Positions 34,156-43,603 of a stretch of DNA of 64,000 nt are shown here, in pieces (the stretch's first letter is position 1; every line of letters begins with the position of its first letter). The position numbers and the translations under genes are program-made. Below the pieces are notes generated by a model, which saw nothing but the letters and a program-made list of their open reading frames with translations, was not told where the DNA came from and ran no database searches. The stretch spans positions 1 to 64,000 of the forward strand of contig NZ_AEYF01000045.1 in assembly GCF_000292525.1 (NCBI RefSeq). Reading direction: 5' to 3'. This stretch comes from Rhizobium sp. CCGE 510. GTDB taxonomy: Bacteria; Pseudomonadota; Alphaproteobacteria; Rhizobiales; Rhizobiaceae.

Positions 34156-35181
34156 CTAGTCCTGATTGGCAGCCACTGGCAAACTGCCTTCGTTCAAATG
34201 ACGGGTTTCGGTCTGCCGGGCGGCAGAGACGACGCGGCGCTTCGCGCGGATTGCGTGCCATTGCTGGTCGATCAGGACGCCGATAAGAATCACCCCACCC
34301 ATGACGGCGAAATTCAGCGACGACGGGATGCCAAGCAGATTGACGAGGTTCTGCAACTCCTGGAGCAGAACCGTGCCGAGCACGACGCCGAAGATCGATC
34401 CCTCGCCGCCGCGGAGCGAGAAGCCGCCGAGGACGGCAGCGGCAATCGCATAGAGTTCATAGAACTGGCCATGGCTCGCCGGCGAGATCGAGCGTGTGTA
34501 CATGGCGAAATAAATCGCCGAAAGCGCCGTCAGCAGCCCGCAGATGACATAGGCCGACATGACCATGCGGCTGGTACGGATACCGGAGTAGCGGGCCGCC
34601 TCCTCATTCTTGCCGATCGCGTAAAGATAACGCCCGAAGACCGAGCGATGCAGCATGATCCACATGACGACCGCAATGATCACGAGGGCAGTGAAGGTAT
34701 TGGGAACGCCGTAAAACCGTCCGGCGGTCAGAAATTCGAGGTCCGGGAAATTTTGGCCGAAAGCAAAGCCCGCCGTTCCGTCGGCCGTATAGAAGCGCGC
34801 TGCGCCACGATAAATCAGCAGGCCGCAGAGGGTGACGACGAAGGGCTGCAGGTTGAGCCGGGTGATCAGCCAGCCGTGGACGGCGCCCACGACTGCGCCA
34901 AGCGCGAGAATGAGCGGCAGCGCCAGCATCCATGGCATATCCTGGACGGCGATGAAATCGACGAACAGCACGCCGAGAAGTGCAACGAGCGAGCCGACCG
35001 AAAGCTCGATACCGCCGGTAATGATGACGAAGGCCTGGCCGATCGACAGGATGCCGAACAGGCCGATCAGGTTGGCGGTGTTGGCGAGATTGATCGGCAG
35101 CAGGAAGCGCGGATTGATGACGGCGACGACGATGCCGACGACGACGATCAACAGCAGCAGTCCGAGATCTTTCTTGATCAT
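34156..35181 (-). CDS. sugar ABC transporter permease (second system)
   Basis: A 341-residue CUT2 permease with about nine or ten helices. GGIELSVGSLVALLGVLFVDF, NEEAARYSGIRTSRMVMSAYVICGLLTALSAI and AVLGGFSLRGGEGSIFGVVLGTVLL are the family signatures. The C-terminal tail (RRVVSAARQTETRHLNE) is cytoplasmic and unusually polar. It follows its ATPase gene by 41 bp. Confidence 0.9.
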   Translation of the reverse strand: MIKKDLGLLLLIVVVGIVVAVINPRFLLPINLANTANLIGLFGILSIGQAFVIITGGIELSVGSLVALLGVLFVDFIAVQDMPWMLALPLILALGAVVGAVHGWLITRLNLQPFVVTLCGLLIYRGAARFYTADGTAGFAFGQNFPDLEFLTAGRFYGVPNTFTALVIIAVVMWIMLHRSVFGRYLYAIGKNEEAARYSGIRTSRMVMSAYVICGLLTALSAIYFAMYTRSISPASHGQFYELYAIAAAVLGGFSLRGGEGSIFGVVLGTVLLQELQNLVNLLGIPSSLNFAVMGGVILIGVLIDQQWHAIRAKRRVVSAARQTETRHLNEGSLPVAANQD

Positions 35182-35222
35182 TCGAGATCCATTCCCCGAT
35201 ACTTATTATATGGCCGCAGCCG

Positions 35223-36764
35223 CTATTTTACCCTTTTGCCGACCGCAAGCAAAAGGACGTTTTCCTGGCTGAAGTCGTCCTCTTCCAATATGCCGGCGAT
35301 CTGGCCCTCGTGCATGACGGCGATCCGGTCGGACACGCCGATCACCTCTTCCATGTCGCTGGAAATCATCAGGATCGCCACCCCGGCATCGGCAAGCGCC
35401 CGCATCAGGCCGTAGATTTCGTTCTTCGCGCCGATATCGATGCCGCGCGTCGGCTCGTCGAAGATCATCACTCTCGGGCTCATCGACAGCCATTTGGCAA
35501 GCACGACCTTCTGCTGGTTGCCGCCGGACAGAGTGCCGGTTCGCGTCGAAACGGAGGGCGCCTTGATCCCGAGGCGAACCCGCTGCTTTTCGGCCGCCGC
35601 CGTCTCCCGTTCAGCAGAAAGCATGAAGCGGCTGGAAAGTTTGGGAAGATCGGAAAGGGTTATGTTCTGGGCGATCGGAAAATCGAGAAGAATGCCGTTG
35701 CGCTTGCGATCCTCCGGGACCAGGAAGATGCCGCGAGCGACGGCATCGCGGGCAGAACGGACCGAAATTTCCCGGCCGTCCTGCAGGATGGTTCCGCCGT
35801 AGCTGCGGTCGATGCCGAAGAATACCCTCGCAAGTTCGGTGCGGCCCGACCCGACGAGGCCTGCAAGCCCCATGATTTCCCCGTAGCGGATCTCCAGATC
35901 AACGGGACGGCCGGGATAGGCTTCGGTGCGCACGCCGCTTGCCTTCAGCGCAACCGAGCCCGGCGAGCGCTGCGGTTTTGCGGTCCGGGCAGCAAGCATC
36001 CGGCCGATCATCAGCTTGACCATCTGGTCGTGGCCGATGTCTTTTTTGGCGAGCGTGCCGACAAGCGTACCGTCGCGCAGCACGATGACGCGGTCGGCGA
36101 CGCGCTCGACCTCGTGAAGGCGATGCGAGATGAAAATGACGCTGATGCCATCGGCTTTCAGCGATTTGATAATGCTGAGAAGCCGTTCGGTTTCGGCCAG
36201 CGGCAGGCTGGACGTGGGTTCGTCGAAGATGACGAGCCTGGCGTTGATCGACAGCGCCTTGGCGATTTCCACCATCTGCTGCTCGGCAAGAGAAAGCGAC
36301 ACCACCGGCGTGTCGGCGGAAAAATGAGCCCCGACGCGCTTCAAGAGCGGCCTCACCATGTCTCGCAGGCGATCGCGATCGACGAGTTTGAAAGGTCCGG
36401 CCTTCAGCGGCTCGCGGCCGAGGAAGATATTGGCCGCAACGTCGAGATTTTCAAAGAGATTGAGTTCCTGATGCACGAAGGCAATGCCGGATGAGATGCT
36501 CGATTCCACAGTGAGGGAACGAAGCTCCGCACCGTCGAGCAGGATACTGCCTCGGTCGGGTGCGATCACGCCGCCGAGGATTTTCATCAACGTCGATTTT
36601 CCGGCCCCGTTTTCGCCGACGAGACCGATGACCTCTCCCGGCATGATGTCGATCGACAGACCCTCGAGCGCCACGACGCCCGGATAGGTCTTGCCAACGC
36701 CGGAAAGCGAAAGGAACGGCGTTGCAAGCGGGTCCGGTGACGGTATGTCGGAGCTATCGTTCAT
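35223..36764 (-). CDS. sugar ABC transporter ATP-binding protein (second system)
   Basis: A 513-residue duplicated ATPase. Half 1 has Walker A GENGAGKST, SLAEQQMVEIAKAL and VIFDEPTSSL; half 2 has GLVGSGRTEL in place of Walker A, SGGNQQKVVLAKWL and VMIFDEPTRGIDIG. An extended N terminus (MNDSSDIPSPDPLATPF) precedes the domain. It lies between the binding-protein and permease genes. Confidence 0.9.
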   Translation of the reverse strand: MNDSSDIPSPDPLATPFLSLSGVGKTYPGVVALEGLSIDIMPGEVIGLVGENGAGKSTLMKILGGVIAPDRGSILLDGAELRSLTVESSISSGIAFVHQELNLFENLDVAANIFLGREPLKAGPFKLVDRDRLRDMVRPLLKRVGAHFSADTPVVSLSLAEQQMVEIAKALSINARLVIFDEPTSSLPLAETERLLSIIKSLKADGISVIFISHRLHEVERVADRVIVLRDGTLVGTLAKKDIGHDQMVKLMIGRMLAARTAKPQRSPGSVALKASGVRTEAYPGRPVDLEIRYGEIMGLAGLVGSGRTELARVFFGIDRSYGGTILQDGREISVRSARDAVARGIFLVPEDRKRNGILLDFPIAQNITLSDLPKLSSRFMLSAERETAAAEKQRVRLGIKAPSVSTRTGTLSGGNQQKVVLAKWLSMSPRVMIFDEPTRGIDIGAKNEIYGLMRALADAGVAILMISSDMEEVIGVSDRIAVMHEGQIAGILEEDDFSQENVLLLAVGKRVK

Positions 36765-36809
36765 CGCCTGTCCATGGCAGCTGATGCTGTGTCGGCATAA
36801 GACGTCTAT

Positions 36810-36837
36810 CGCGGCAGCAGCGAATGCCGCCGCCGCG
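36810..36837 (-). promoter_or_regulatory. intercistronic hairpin after the second binding-protein gene
   Basis: GCGGCAGC and GCCGCCGC flank AGCGAATG, with one A-C mismatch in the stem. It occupies the gap between binding-protein stop and ATPase start, like the hairpins at 24228, 50034 and 56308. Confidence 0.5.
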
Positions 36838-36845
36838 AAGGAGGG

Positions 36846-37808
36846 TTATTTTCCAGACATAGCCTTCAGGCTGGCGGCATACTTGTCCACGTCGTCCTTG
36901 CCGATGATCACCGTCGGAATGATGATCAAGCCGTTGCTGGGAACGCCTGATTTGTCACCCTTGAGGTAGGCGGCCATCAGCTTCATGCCCTGATAGGCCC
37001 ATTCGAACGGCTGTTGCACGACGGTTGCTGCGATCGTGCCTTCCTTGACGCCGCCCAGCGTGATCGGGTCGTCATCGAAGCCGACGACGGTGATCTGGCC
37101 GAGTTTGCCGGCGTCGCGCAGCGCCTCATAGATGCGCGGCGTATTGTAGGAATAGAAGCCGACCATGCAGGTGACGTCGGGGCTCGCCACCAGCGCATCC
37201 TCGACGTTCTTCTTTGCGCGCGTCTGGTCGATATCGTCGCCGCGCACATCTGTCAGCTCGATCTTCGTGCCCTTCAGGCCGTCCTTCATGCCCTGGATAC
37301 GTTCCTTGGCATTGTCGGCGCCGAGCAGGCCGACGAAACCGATGCACTTGCCGCCGTCCGGCATCGCCTTCTTGGCGATTTCGGCGGCCTGCATCCCGGC
37401 GTCGACATTGGATGAGCCGATATAGGCAACGCGGTTGGTCTGCGGCGCATCGCTGTCGGTGGTGAAGAGAGCCGTCTGCGAGCCGATCTTGTTCAGACCG
37501 TCCGTCTGGGTCTTGGGATCGACAGCGGAGACCATGATCCCCTTGACGCCGGCGCTGACCAGATCTTCCATCAAGCGCTGCTGAATGGCGACAGCCGCCT
37601 GCTCAGGGTATTTCAGCTCCATCTGGTAGTCCGGCATTTCACCCTGCGCCTTCTTCACGCCTGCCTCTGCGGCTTTCCAGAAGTCGGACGCTCCGTTGAC
37701 GACGAATGCAAGCGTCGGCTTGTCGGCGGCATGGGATACGGCAATCGGGGCCGCGCTCAGCATCAACCCGGCGAAGAACAAGGCTGCATTGCGTTTCAGC
37801 TGTTTCAT
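36846..37808 (-). CDS. sugar ABC transporter substrate-binding protein (second system)
   Basis: A 320-residue RbsB-class protein starting MKQLKRNAALFFAGLMLSA at 37808, with cleavage after SHA near residue 27. KPTLAFVVNGASDFWKAAEAGVKKAQGEM opens the mature part, followed by IMVSAVDPKTQTDGLNKI, LFTTDSDAPQTNRVAYIGSSN and TVVGFDDDPITLGGVKEGTIAATVVQQPFEWAYQGM, a clear periplasmic-binding fold. The ligand is unknown. Divergent from the LacI regulator. Confidence 0.9.
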   Translation of the reverse strand: MKQLKRNAALFFAGLMLSAAPIAVSHAADKPTLAFVVNGASDFWKAAEAGVKKAQGEMPDYQMELKYPEQAAVAIQQRLMEDLVSAGVKGIMVSAVDPKTQTDGLNKIGSQTALFTTDSDAPQTNRVAYIGSSNVDAGMQAAEIAKKAMPDGGKCIGFVGLLGADNAKERIQGMKDGLKGTKIELTDVRGDDIDQTRAKKNVEDALVASPDVTCMVGFYSYNTPRIYEALRDAGKLGQITVVGFDDDPITLGGVKEGTIAATVVQQPFEWAYQGMKLMAAYLKGDKSGVPSNGLIIIPTVIIGKDDVDKYAASLKAMSGK

Positions 37809-38150
37809 AATACACCTCCCGAGGGGCCTCAGCATGGGCCCGTTTGCAATTTACGGTCGGCTAAATGCGCCCCCTCCCAGGGCCGTCGCAAAGCGACGAG
37901 TGGCATTGTTTCCGATCGCCCTGCGACGGTATAGAAGAATTTTAATTAGTAAATAGTATTATCAATCCAGATCAAAACATTTCATTGCGTACGGAGTATG
38001 ATGCAATTTTGTACTGGCAACTGGCAATAACCGCTGGCGTTGCAGCAATTGATGCAATTGCCAGCGCTTTCAGATAGATGCTAATATTAATTAGCCAGAA
38101 CGACAAACGGTCGCCCTGACCATCATCTCAAGCAGAGACGATTTCCACGA
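37809..38150. promoter_or_regulatory. divergent control region, second sugar system / lacI
   Basis: A 340-bp AT-rich gap with promoters for both directions. GCAATTG-ATG-CAATTGC at 38045-38061 is a 7-3-7 inverted repeat and a candidate LacI-family operator; ATTAGTAAATAGTATTATCAAT near 37950 is AT-rich promoter-like sequence for the leftward genes. No gene was seen. Confidence 0.5.
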
Positions 38151-39260
38151 ATGCGACAACCTAAAACCCAAAAGAGCAACAAGCCTGCCGTGGACAAGTC
38201 CGCACGCGTGACGATGATGGACATCGCCGCGGCGGCTGGCTGTTCACAGGCGGCCGTCTCCTTCGTTCTCAACGACACGCCCGGCACCCGTATCTCACAG
38301 CAGACCCGCGACCGCGTATGGGAGGCGGCGCGCGCGCTCGGCTACACAGGGACGACTTACACGACGAAGACCTCTTATTCGGGACTGGACAACGTGATCG
38401 GTTTCGCCGTGGATCAACTCGCCACCAGCCCGGAAGCGATCGTTGCGATTGAAGGCGCGCGGCAAGCCTCCTGGAACGCCGGCAATGTCCTGTTGGTAGC
38501 CCAGACGCTCAGTGATCCCATCATGGAGCCGAAAGCCATCAAGGCGTTGACGAGCGGCGGCATATCGGCGCTCATCTATATGACGATCTATACCCGCCAG
38601 GTTGAGCTTCCTCCCTATGTCAGCAAGCTCAACATCCCGACGGTCCTCTTGAATTGTTATACGGCGGACCATGCTTTTCCGGCCGTCGTGCCGAGCGAGA
38701 TCGCCGGAGGGCAGAGCTCTACCCGGCATCTGATCATGCACGGGCACCATCGCATCGCGACGATCACCGGTGAAATCTGGATGCAGGCCGCGCAAGACCG
38801 GCTGACCGGATATCGGCGCGCGCTGGCGACCGCCGATATCCCCTTCGATCCGGAATTGGTCATTGAAGGCGACTGGTCGGCCAGTGCCGGCTATGCCGCC
38901 ACGATGAAACTGCTGGCGCTTCAAGAGCCGCCGACCGCGATCTTCTGCCAGAACGACCGCACGGCCATCGGGTGTTATGAAGCGCTCAAGGATGCAGGGC
39001 TTCGCATTCCCCAGGACATGTCGGTGGTGGGTTATGACGACGAAGAAATTTCACGACATCTCGTCCCCCCGCTGACGACTTCGGTCCTTCCACATCTTGC
39101 CATGGGGCAATGGGCGATCGAACATCTTAACCCGGAAACCATGCCGGGCAAACGCTATCCAATTGCCAAGCTCGAATGCTCGCTCGTCAAGCGTCATTCC
39201 GTCGCCGCGCCGCGGACTGAGGCGCGGCAGATGCTCGATGGCGTACATACCTCGCCATAG
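38151..39260 (+). CDS. LacI-family transcriptional regulator
   Basis: About 369 residues. The LacI helix-turn-helix is TMMDIAAAAGCSQAAVSFVLNDTPGTRISQQTRDRVWEAARALGY, preceded by a basic tail. The effector domain is PBP1-like, with IAGGQSSTRHLIMHGHHRIATITGE, ERLTGYRRAL-type DRLTGYRRALATADIP, TAIFCQNDRTAIGCYEALKDAGLRIPQDMSVVGYDDEEISRHLVPPLTTS. It should control the adjacent divergent ABC operon in response to its sugar. Confidence 0.9.
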   Translation: MRQPKTQKSNKPAVDKSARVTMMDIAAAAGCSQAAVSFVLNDTPGTRISQQTRDRVWEAARALGYTGTTYTTKTSYSGLDNVIGFAVDQLATSPEAIVAIEGARQASWNAGNVLLVAQTLSDPIMEPKAIKALTSGGISALIYMTIYTRQVELPPYVSKLNIPTVLLNCYTADHAFPAVVPSEIAGGQSSTRHLIMHGHHRIATITGEIWMQAAQDRLTGYRRALATADIPFDPELVIEGDWSASAGYAATMKLLALQEPPTAIFCQNDRTAIGCYEALKDAGLRIPQDMSVVGYDDEEISRHLVPPLTTSVLPHLAMGQWAIEHLNPETMPGKRYPIAKLECSLVKRHSVAAPRTEARQMLDGVHTSP

Positions 39261-39421
39261 AATTCGTTGGGCGACGCGGTCGAAGACCGGCCGCGCGCGG
39301 CACTGTGCAGCCGATCACGCTTCGCCTGGGCAATGCCGCAGCCGTCCCATGAACACGGAACCATCTCCTGCCGCCGCTGTTTGGTAAGCATCTCCAAGCA
39401 CTCTGTCCCACGGAGCGGGCC

Positions 39422-39859
39422 ATGGCTATACTTTCCTCCAGTGACCGAGACGCGGCCGCCTACCCGATACAGTCGCTCTTTGTCCCGTTTCCCTTCGTCT
39501 GCTTCACGCTCGCATTCGCAACCGATATCGCCTTTTGGCAGAGCGGCAATTTGATGTGGCAGAACTTCTCCGCATGGCTGCTGTTTGCCGGACTGGTATT
39601 CGGCGCGCTCGCGATCCTGGCCGGATTGATGGATCTCATGCGTCCCCGCACCCGTCCGCTACGGCCTCCCGTCCTGTCGTTCCTCCTCTACCTGATCATA
39701 CTGGCACTCGCCTTTGCCAACAGCCTTGTCCACGCCGGCGATGGCTGGACCGCTGTGGTTCCCTTTGGACTGGCCCTCTCGGCTGCCACCTTTCTGTTGT
39801 GCCTCATGGCGGCAACCGTTTCGGCCCGCAGGTATGCCAGACTGGCCTGGAGGATATGA
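39422..39859 (+). CDS. DUF2231-type small membrane protein
   Basis: A 145-residue protein with four membrane segments (about 18-35, 47-69, 83-101, 112-133). PIQSLFVPFPFVCFTLAFATDIAFW is the DUF2231 N terminus. These membrane proteins often accompany periplasmic sugar or aldehyde dehydrogenases. Its stop overlaps the start of the dehydrogenase (ATGA), so the two are co-translated. Confidence 0.75.
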   Translation: MAILSSSDRDAAAYPIQSLFVPFPFVCFTLAFATDIAFWQSGNLMWQNFSAWLLFAGLVFGALAILAGLMDLMRPRTRPLRPPVLSFLLYLIILALAFANSLVHAGDGWTAVVPFGLALSAATFLLCLMAATVSARRYARLAWRI

Positions 39860-41430
39860 TGATGAAGTCCCAGATCCTCGGTGCTTCGGCTTTGTCGCTA
39901 TCTATCGCCGGCGGCCTCGCCGCTTACGCGCAGAGCGGAAATTTTGACATGTCTCAACAGATCGGACCGAACCCGGTCCTCCCGGATCCGGCCTTCTCGC
40001 TGCTCCCGGACCTGAAAGTGGCGAAGGTCGTCGGCTGGAAGGATGGCGAGACACCGACCGCGCCGGATGGCTTGACGGTCACGGCCTATGCCCAGGACCT
40101 CGCCAATCCCCGGACAGTCCACACTTTGCCGAATGGCGATGTGCTGGTGATCCAGTCCCGCGGACCGTCTGGCGAACCGACCTCACGGCCGAAGGATTTC
40201 ATCCGGGGCTGGATCATGTCGATCGCCCATGGCGATGTTGGTGAGAAGAAAGAGAGCAACATTGTCACACTGCTGCGCGACACGAACCGCGACGGCACGG
40301 TGGATGAGAAGCATGATCTCCTGAAGAAGCTGGATTCACCGTTTGGCGTGGCATGGATCGACAATACCCTCTATGTCGCCTCGACGGCCGCTATCCTCGC
40401 CTACCCCTATGAACTTGGGCAGAATGAAATCACCGCCCAACCGAAGGTCCTGACCCCGCTTCCAGGTGGTCCGATCGATCACCATTGGACAAAGGATCTG
40501 GCGCTCAGCCCGGATGGACAAATGCTCTATGTCTCGATCGGCTCTAACTCCAACATCGTCGAGAATGGCCTCGAAGCCGAAAAGGGTCGCGCGGCGATCT
40601 GGCAGGTCGATCGGCAGAGCGGTGCCGCGCGTGTCTTCGCCTCCGGTTTGCGCAATCCGAACGGCCTGACCTTCAATCCGGAGACGGGCGCTCTCTGGAC
40701 CGTCGTCAACGAGCGCGACGAACTTGGTCCGAACCTCGTTCCCGACTACATGACCTCGGTCAAGCAAGACGGTTTCTACGGCTGGCCCTGGAGTTATTAT
40801 GGCAAACATGTCGATCAGCGCGTGCATCCGTCCCGTCCTGACATGGTCGAAAGGGCGATCCCACCGGATTACGCCCTGTCGAGCCATGTCGCAGCACTCG
40901 GACTGACCTTCTCGATGAATTCGGCGCTTCCAACCGCCTACGCCAACGGCGCCTTCATCGGCGAGCACGGCAGTTGGAACAGGGACAGCTTCAACGGCTA
41001 CAAGGTGGTGTACGTGCCATTCGAAAACGGCAAGCCATCCGGCAAGGCGCAGGATGTGGTCACGGGCTTTATCCAAGGCGACCTCGCCAAAGGACGGCCG
41101 GTCGGCGTCGGGATCGATGGCACGGGAGCCCTCCTCGTTGCCGATGACGCCGGCAATACCGTCTGGCGCGTTGCTTCGTCCGACGGCAAGATCTCGCCGC
41201 AGCCAATCGGCACCGACCAGGTCTCGGTAAACTCGCAAGCCTCGACTGATGCGAAAACGGGTCAGCTCTCCAATCCCGCCATAGGAATGGAACGGACGGG
41301 TTCGACTGCGCAATCGCCGGCGCCGCCGGCCTCGGCAGACGAAAGCCTGACCGACCAAGGCCCGCTTGCCGGAAAACCGGATACAGTCCAGCCCGCGCAA
41401 ATGCAGATCGCCCCTGCCGCCGGCCCCTAG
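39856..41430 (+). CDS. sorbosone-dehydrogenase-like periplasmic beta-propeller oxidoreductase
   Basis: About 524 residues. A signal peptide (MMMKSQILGASALSLSIAGGLAAYA) directs export. The six-bladed propeller carries DLANPRTVHTLPNGDVLVIQSR, FGVAWIDNTLYVAS, LALSPDGQMLYVSIGSNSN, FASGLRNPNGLTFNPETGALWTVVNERDELG and DGFYGWPWSYYGKH, the signature of L-sorbosone/PQQ-type sugar dehydrogenases. A Pro-, Ala- and Thr-rich tail of about 55 residues follows. Three in-frame ATGs (39856, 39859, 39862) occur; 39862 is best spaced from GGAGG. It probably oxidises a sugar or aldose-aldehyde with PQQ supplied from elsewhere. Confidence 0.8.
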   Translation: MMMKSQILGASALSLSIAGGLAAYAQSGNFDMSQQIGPNPVLPDPAFSLLPDLKVAKVVGWKDGETPTAPDGLTVTAYAQDLANPRTVHTLPNGDVLVIQSRGPSGEPTSRPKDFIRGWIMSIAHGDVGEKKESNIVTLLRDTNRDGTVDEKHDLLKKLDSPFGVAWIDNTLYVASTAAILAYPYELGQNEITAQPKVLTPLPGGPIDHHWTKDLALSPDGQMLYVSIGSNSNIVENGLEAEKGRAAIWQVDRQSGAARVFASGLRNPNGLTFNPETGALWTVVNERDELGPNLVPDYMTSVKQDGFYGWPWSYYGKHVDQRVHPSRPDMVERAIPPDYALSSHVAALGLTFSMNSALPTAYANGAFIGEHGSWNRDSFNGYKVVYVPFENGKPSGKAQDVVTGFIQGDLAKGRPVGVGIDGTGALLVADDAGNTVWRVASSDGKISPQPIGTDQVSVNSQASTDAKTGQLSNPAIGMERTGSTAQSPAPPASADESLTDQGPLAGKPDTVQPAQMQIAPAAGP

Positions 41431-41513
41431 ACCAACCTGCGCCTGGCTCGCATCGGCGGGGACGTTCGGCTCAGAGTATGATCGTATTCACCGTTGATGG
41501 GTTGCAGAGCGCG

Positions 41514-42395
41514 TCACCTGCCGGTCGAGCCCTTGACTGTAAACGCAATACCAACCGCACGATTCACCGCCGCCGCAAGGACGGACATGTGGGTCTCGCC
41601 GGCATAAAGCTCGAATTCGGCATGCAATCCGTCGGCAGTGCTTCTTAATCGCTCCGCCATCTCCCGCGCCAGGAGGACAGTCCGCTCCGCCTTCCTCTTC
41701 TCCAGACGAACGGCGGCATCCTCGTTCCGGTACTGAAAGGGCGCCAACTCGTCGCCTTCATATTCTCCGGCCGACAGATGCAGGAAGGGTGCATTACCCG
41801 GTGCGTCTGGACGCCGCGCCTCATTGTTGAGGATTTCATTGTTCTCCCAATAGATGGTTGGGCTGGCCGCAATCCAATTGGCAAACAGACCCGGACGCTC
41901 GAACAGGGCATAGAGGGTAAAGAGGCCGCCGAAGGAATGCCCGAAAAGCGATCGGCGCAGTGGATCCAGCGTCACCATCTCCGCAATCCGCGGTATCAAC
42001 TCGTTCTCGATGAAATCCAGCAGTTTACCGGTCCCTCCGATGACAACAGGAGGACCGCCCTCCACGAAGGGCGGATAGGATTTGACCGGCGGAGGCCCGA
42101 GGTCCCAGGACCGGCGGAGCGCATCATAGGGCTCGTCAGTGGGGTAGCCGATCGCCGCGATCACCCCCCAACCGAGATTCGTACCCGTGGGATAGGGTGC
42201 CTGCGTGACCAGGCTGGCCACTGCGAAGGGAAAAGTGGCGTTGCCGTCGGTCATCACGAGGAGCGGCCATCCTGTCACCGGCGGTCTTTCCGCCGGAATG
42301 GACAGGAATATGCGATAAGGCTCGCCGCCTGCAGCCGGAGCCAAGTCAAAAAAGCAGGTTCCGGGCAATGAATAGACGGTGACAGGATCAGTCAT
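41514..42395 (-). CDS. alpha/beta-hydrolase, siderophore-esterase (IroE/Fes-like) family
   Basis: About 293 residues. The nucleophile elbow is FGHSFGGLFTLYALF (Ser154), VMTDGNATFPFAVASLVTQAP lies near the start, and the C-terminal His is in GETHMSVLAAAVNRAV. Known members hydrolyse ferri-siderophore esters; other substrates are possible. The start at 42395 lacks a strong ribosome site. Lies 49 bp downstream of the ATP-grasp gene and is the last of the leftward yjf-type operon, though E. coli has no counterpart there. Confidence 0.7.
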   Translation of the reverse strand: MTDPVTVYSLPGTCFFDLAPAAGGEPYRIFLSIPAERPPVTGWPLLVMTDGNATFPFAVASLVTQAPYPTGTNLGWGVIAAIGYPTDEPYDALRRSWDLGPPPVKSYPPFVEGGPPVVIGGTGKLLDFIENELIPRIAEMVTLDPLRRSLFGHSFGGLFTLYALFERPGLFANWIAASPTIYWENNEILNNEARRPDAPGNAPFLHLSAGEYEGDELAPFQYRNEDAAVRLEKRKAERTVLLAREMAERLRSTADGLHAEFELYAGETHMSVLAAAVNRAVGIAFTVKGSTGR

Positions 42396-42444
42396 GAGAA
42401 TGTTTTCTGCTGTTTGCACAAGAGGATAGGAGAAGGAATACCTC

Positions 42445-43602
42445 TTAATCGACGATGACGTGCGGCACGAAACGCGATAGATTGGCGGTTATGCGCGAGC
42501 GGTCTTCGCGAACGGCAAGACCGCAGGCGCGATCACCGACAACCCAGCTGCCGAGCACGGCGAAGCCGCCATCGCTTTCGAAAAGCGGGGCGTAGGCCTG
42601 GATGACGAAGCCTTCGTCGCCGTAATCGCCGGGGGCGGACATCGATTCCCGGCCATCCCGGAATATGGTGACGTTCTCGCCCTCTCGCGACAGCAGCGGT
42701 TTGCGCACATAGTCGGTCAAGGTCGCGGCCGCCGGGTCGTCGGCGAAATAGCTGGGCAGCAGGTTGGGGTGATTGGGGTGACGCTGCCAGAGCAGAGGCA
42801 GAAGCCCCTTGTTGGAAAGCACGGCCTTCCAGGCGGGCTCGATGAAAACATCGCCGGAGCGCGCGAGTTCGCGGGCGAACGGCTCGCGCAGCATGAATTC
42901 CCATGGGTATAGCTTGAAGCAGCGGTCGATCACCCGATCCTGCAGGTCGGTATAGCGGCCCTCGGCATCGATGCCGATCTCGCGGATGTCCAGAAGCTCG
43001 ACGCGATGGCCGGCCTGGACTGCGCAGTCCATCAGATAGACCGTCGTGCCCCGATCCTCCTCATTGTCGGTCATCACAGCGAAATGGAAGATCGGCCCTT
43101 TGGTAAATTGCTCGAACGCCTCGACCAGGCTTTCCTGCAAGGAATTATACTGATCGGCATCCTTGGGCAGGACGCCCAAAGCCATCTGGTCGGTCAGCCA
43201 GTTGTACTGGAAATAGGCTGTCTCGAACACCGAAGTCGGGGTATCGGCATTGTATTCGAGCAATTTGGCGGGGCCGGCGCCGTCATAGGCAAGATCGAAC
43301 CGGCCATAGAGATGCCGGTCGCCGCGCTGCCAGGAGCGCTGCACCACATCGCGCAGATCCTCCGGAATGGCCAGCCTGTCGAGCGCCTCTTCGCTGTTGA
43401 CAATATCACCGACCATATCCATGCACATGTCGTGCAATTCCTGGCTCGGCGCTTCGATCTGCGTCTCGATCTCATCGAGCGTGAAGCTATAGGCGGCATC
43501 GTCGAGCCAGTAGGGCTCGCCATACATCACGTGAAACCCGAAGCCGACGGCCCGCGCCTTGTCACGCCAGTCAGGACGGGCCGGAAGGGTGATACGCTTC
43601 AT
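42445..43602 (-). CDS. yjfC: YjfC-like glutathionylspermidine-synthase-family ATP-grasp ligase
   Basis: A 385-residue protein matching the synthetase half of glutathionylspermidine synthetase, without the amidase half: MKRITLPARPDWRDKARAVGFGFH, YGEPYWLDDAAYSFT, DLAYDGAGPAKLLEYNADTPTSVFETAYFQYNWL, FIEPAWKAVLSNKGLLPLLW and ADDPAAATLTDYVRKPLLSREGENV, all typical. It should form an amide bond between a carboxylate (gamma-glutamyl or peptide) and an amine at ATP expense. The true substrate of YjfC proteins is unknown. It overlaps nothing; the yjfM stop precedes by one base. Confidence 0.85.
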   Translation of the reverse strand: MKRITLPARPDWRDKARAVGFGFHVMYGEPYWLDDAAYSFTLDEIETQIEAPSQELHDMCMDMVGDIVNSEEALDRLAIPEDLRDVVQRSWQRGDRHLYGRFDLAYDGAGPAKLLEYNADTPTSVFETAYFQYNWLTDQMALGVLPKDADQYNSLQESLVEAFEQFTKGPIFHFAVMTDNEEDRGTTVYLMDCAVQAGHRVELLDIREIGIDAEGRYTDLQDRVIDRCFKLYPWEFMLREPFARELARSGDVFIEPAWKAVLSNKGLLPLLWQRHPNHPNLLPSYFADDPAAATLTDYVRKPLLSREGENVTIFRDGRESMSAPGDYGDEGFVIQAYAPLFESDGGFAVLGSWVVGDRACGLAVREDRSRITANLSRFVPHVIVD

Positions 43603-43603
43603 G

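Noticed and set aside
34060..35415. 451-residue rightward frame opposite the second permease
   Set aside because: It is the antisense shadow of the permease gene, rich in Asp, Gln and Arg, with no family resemblance.
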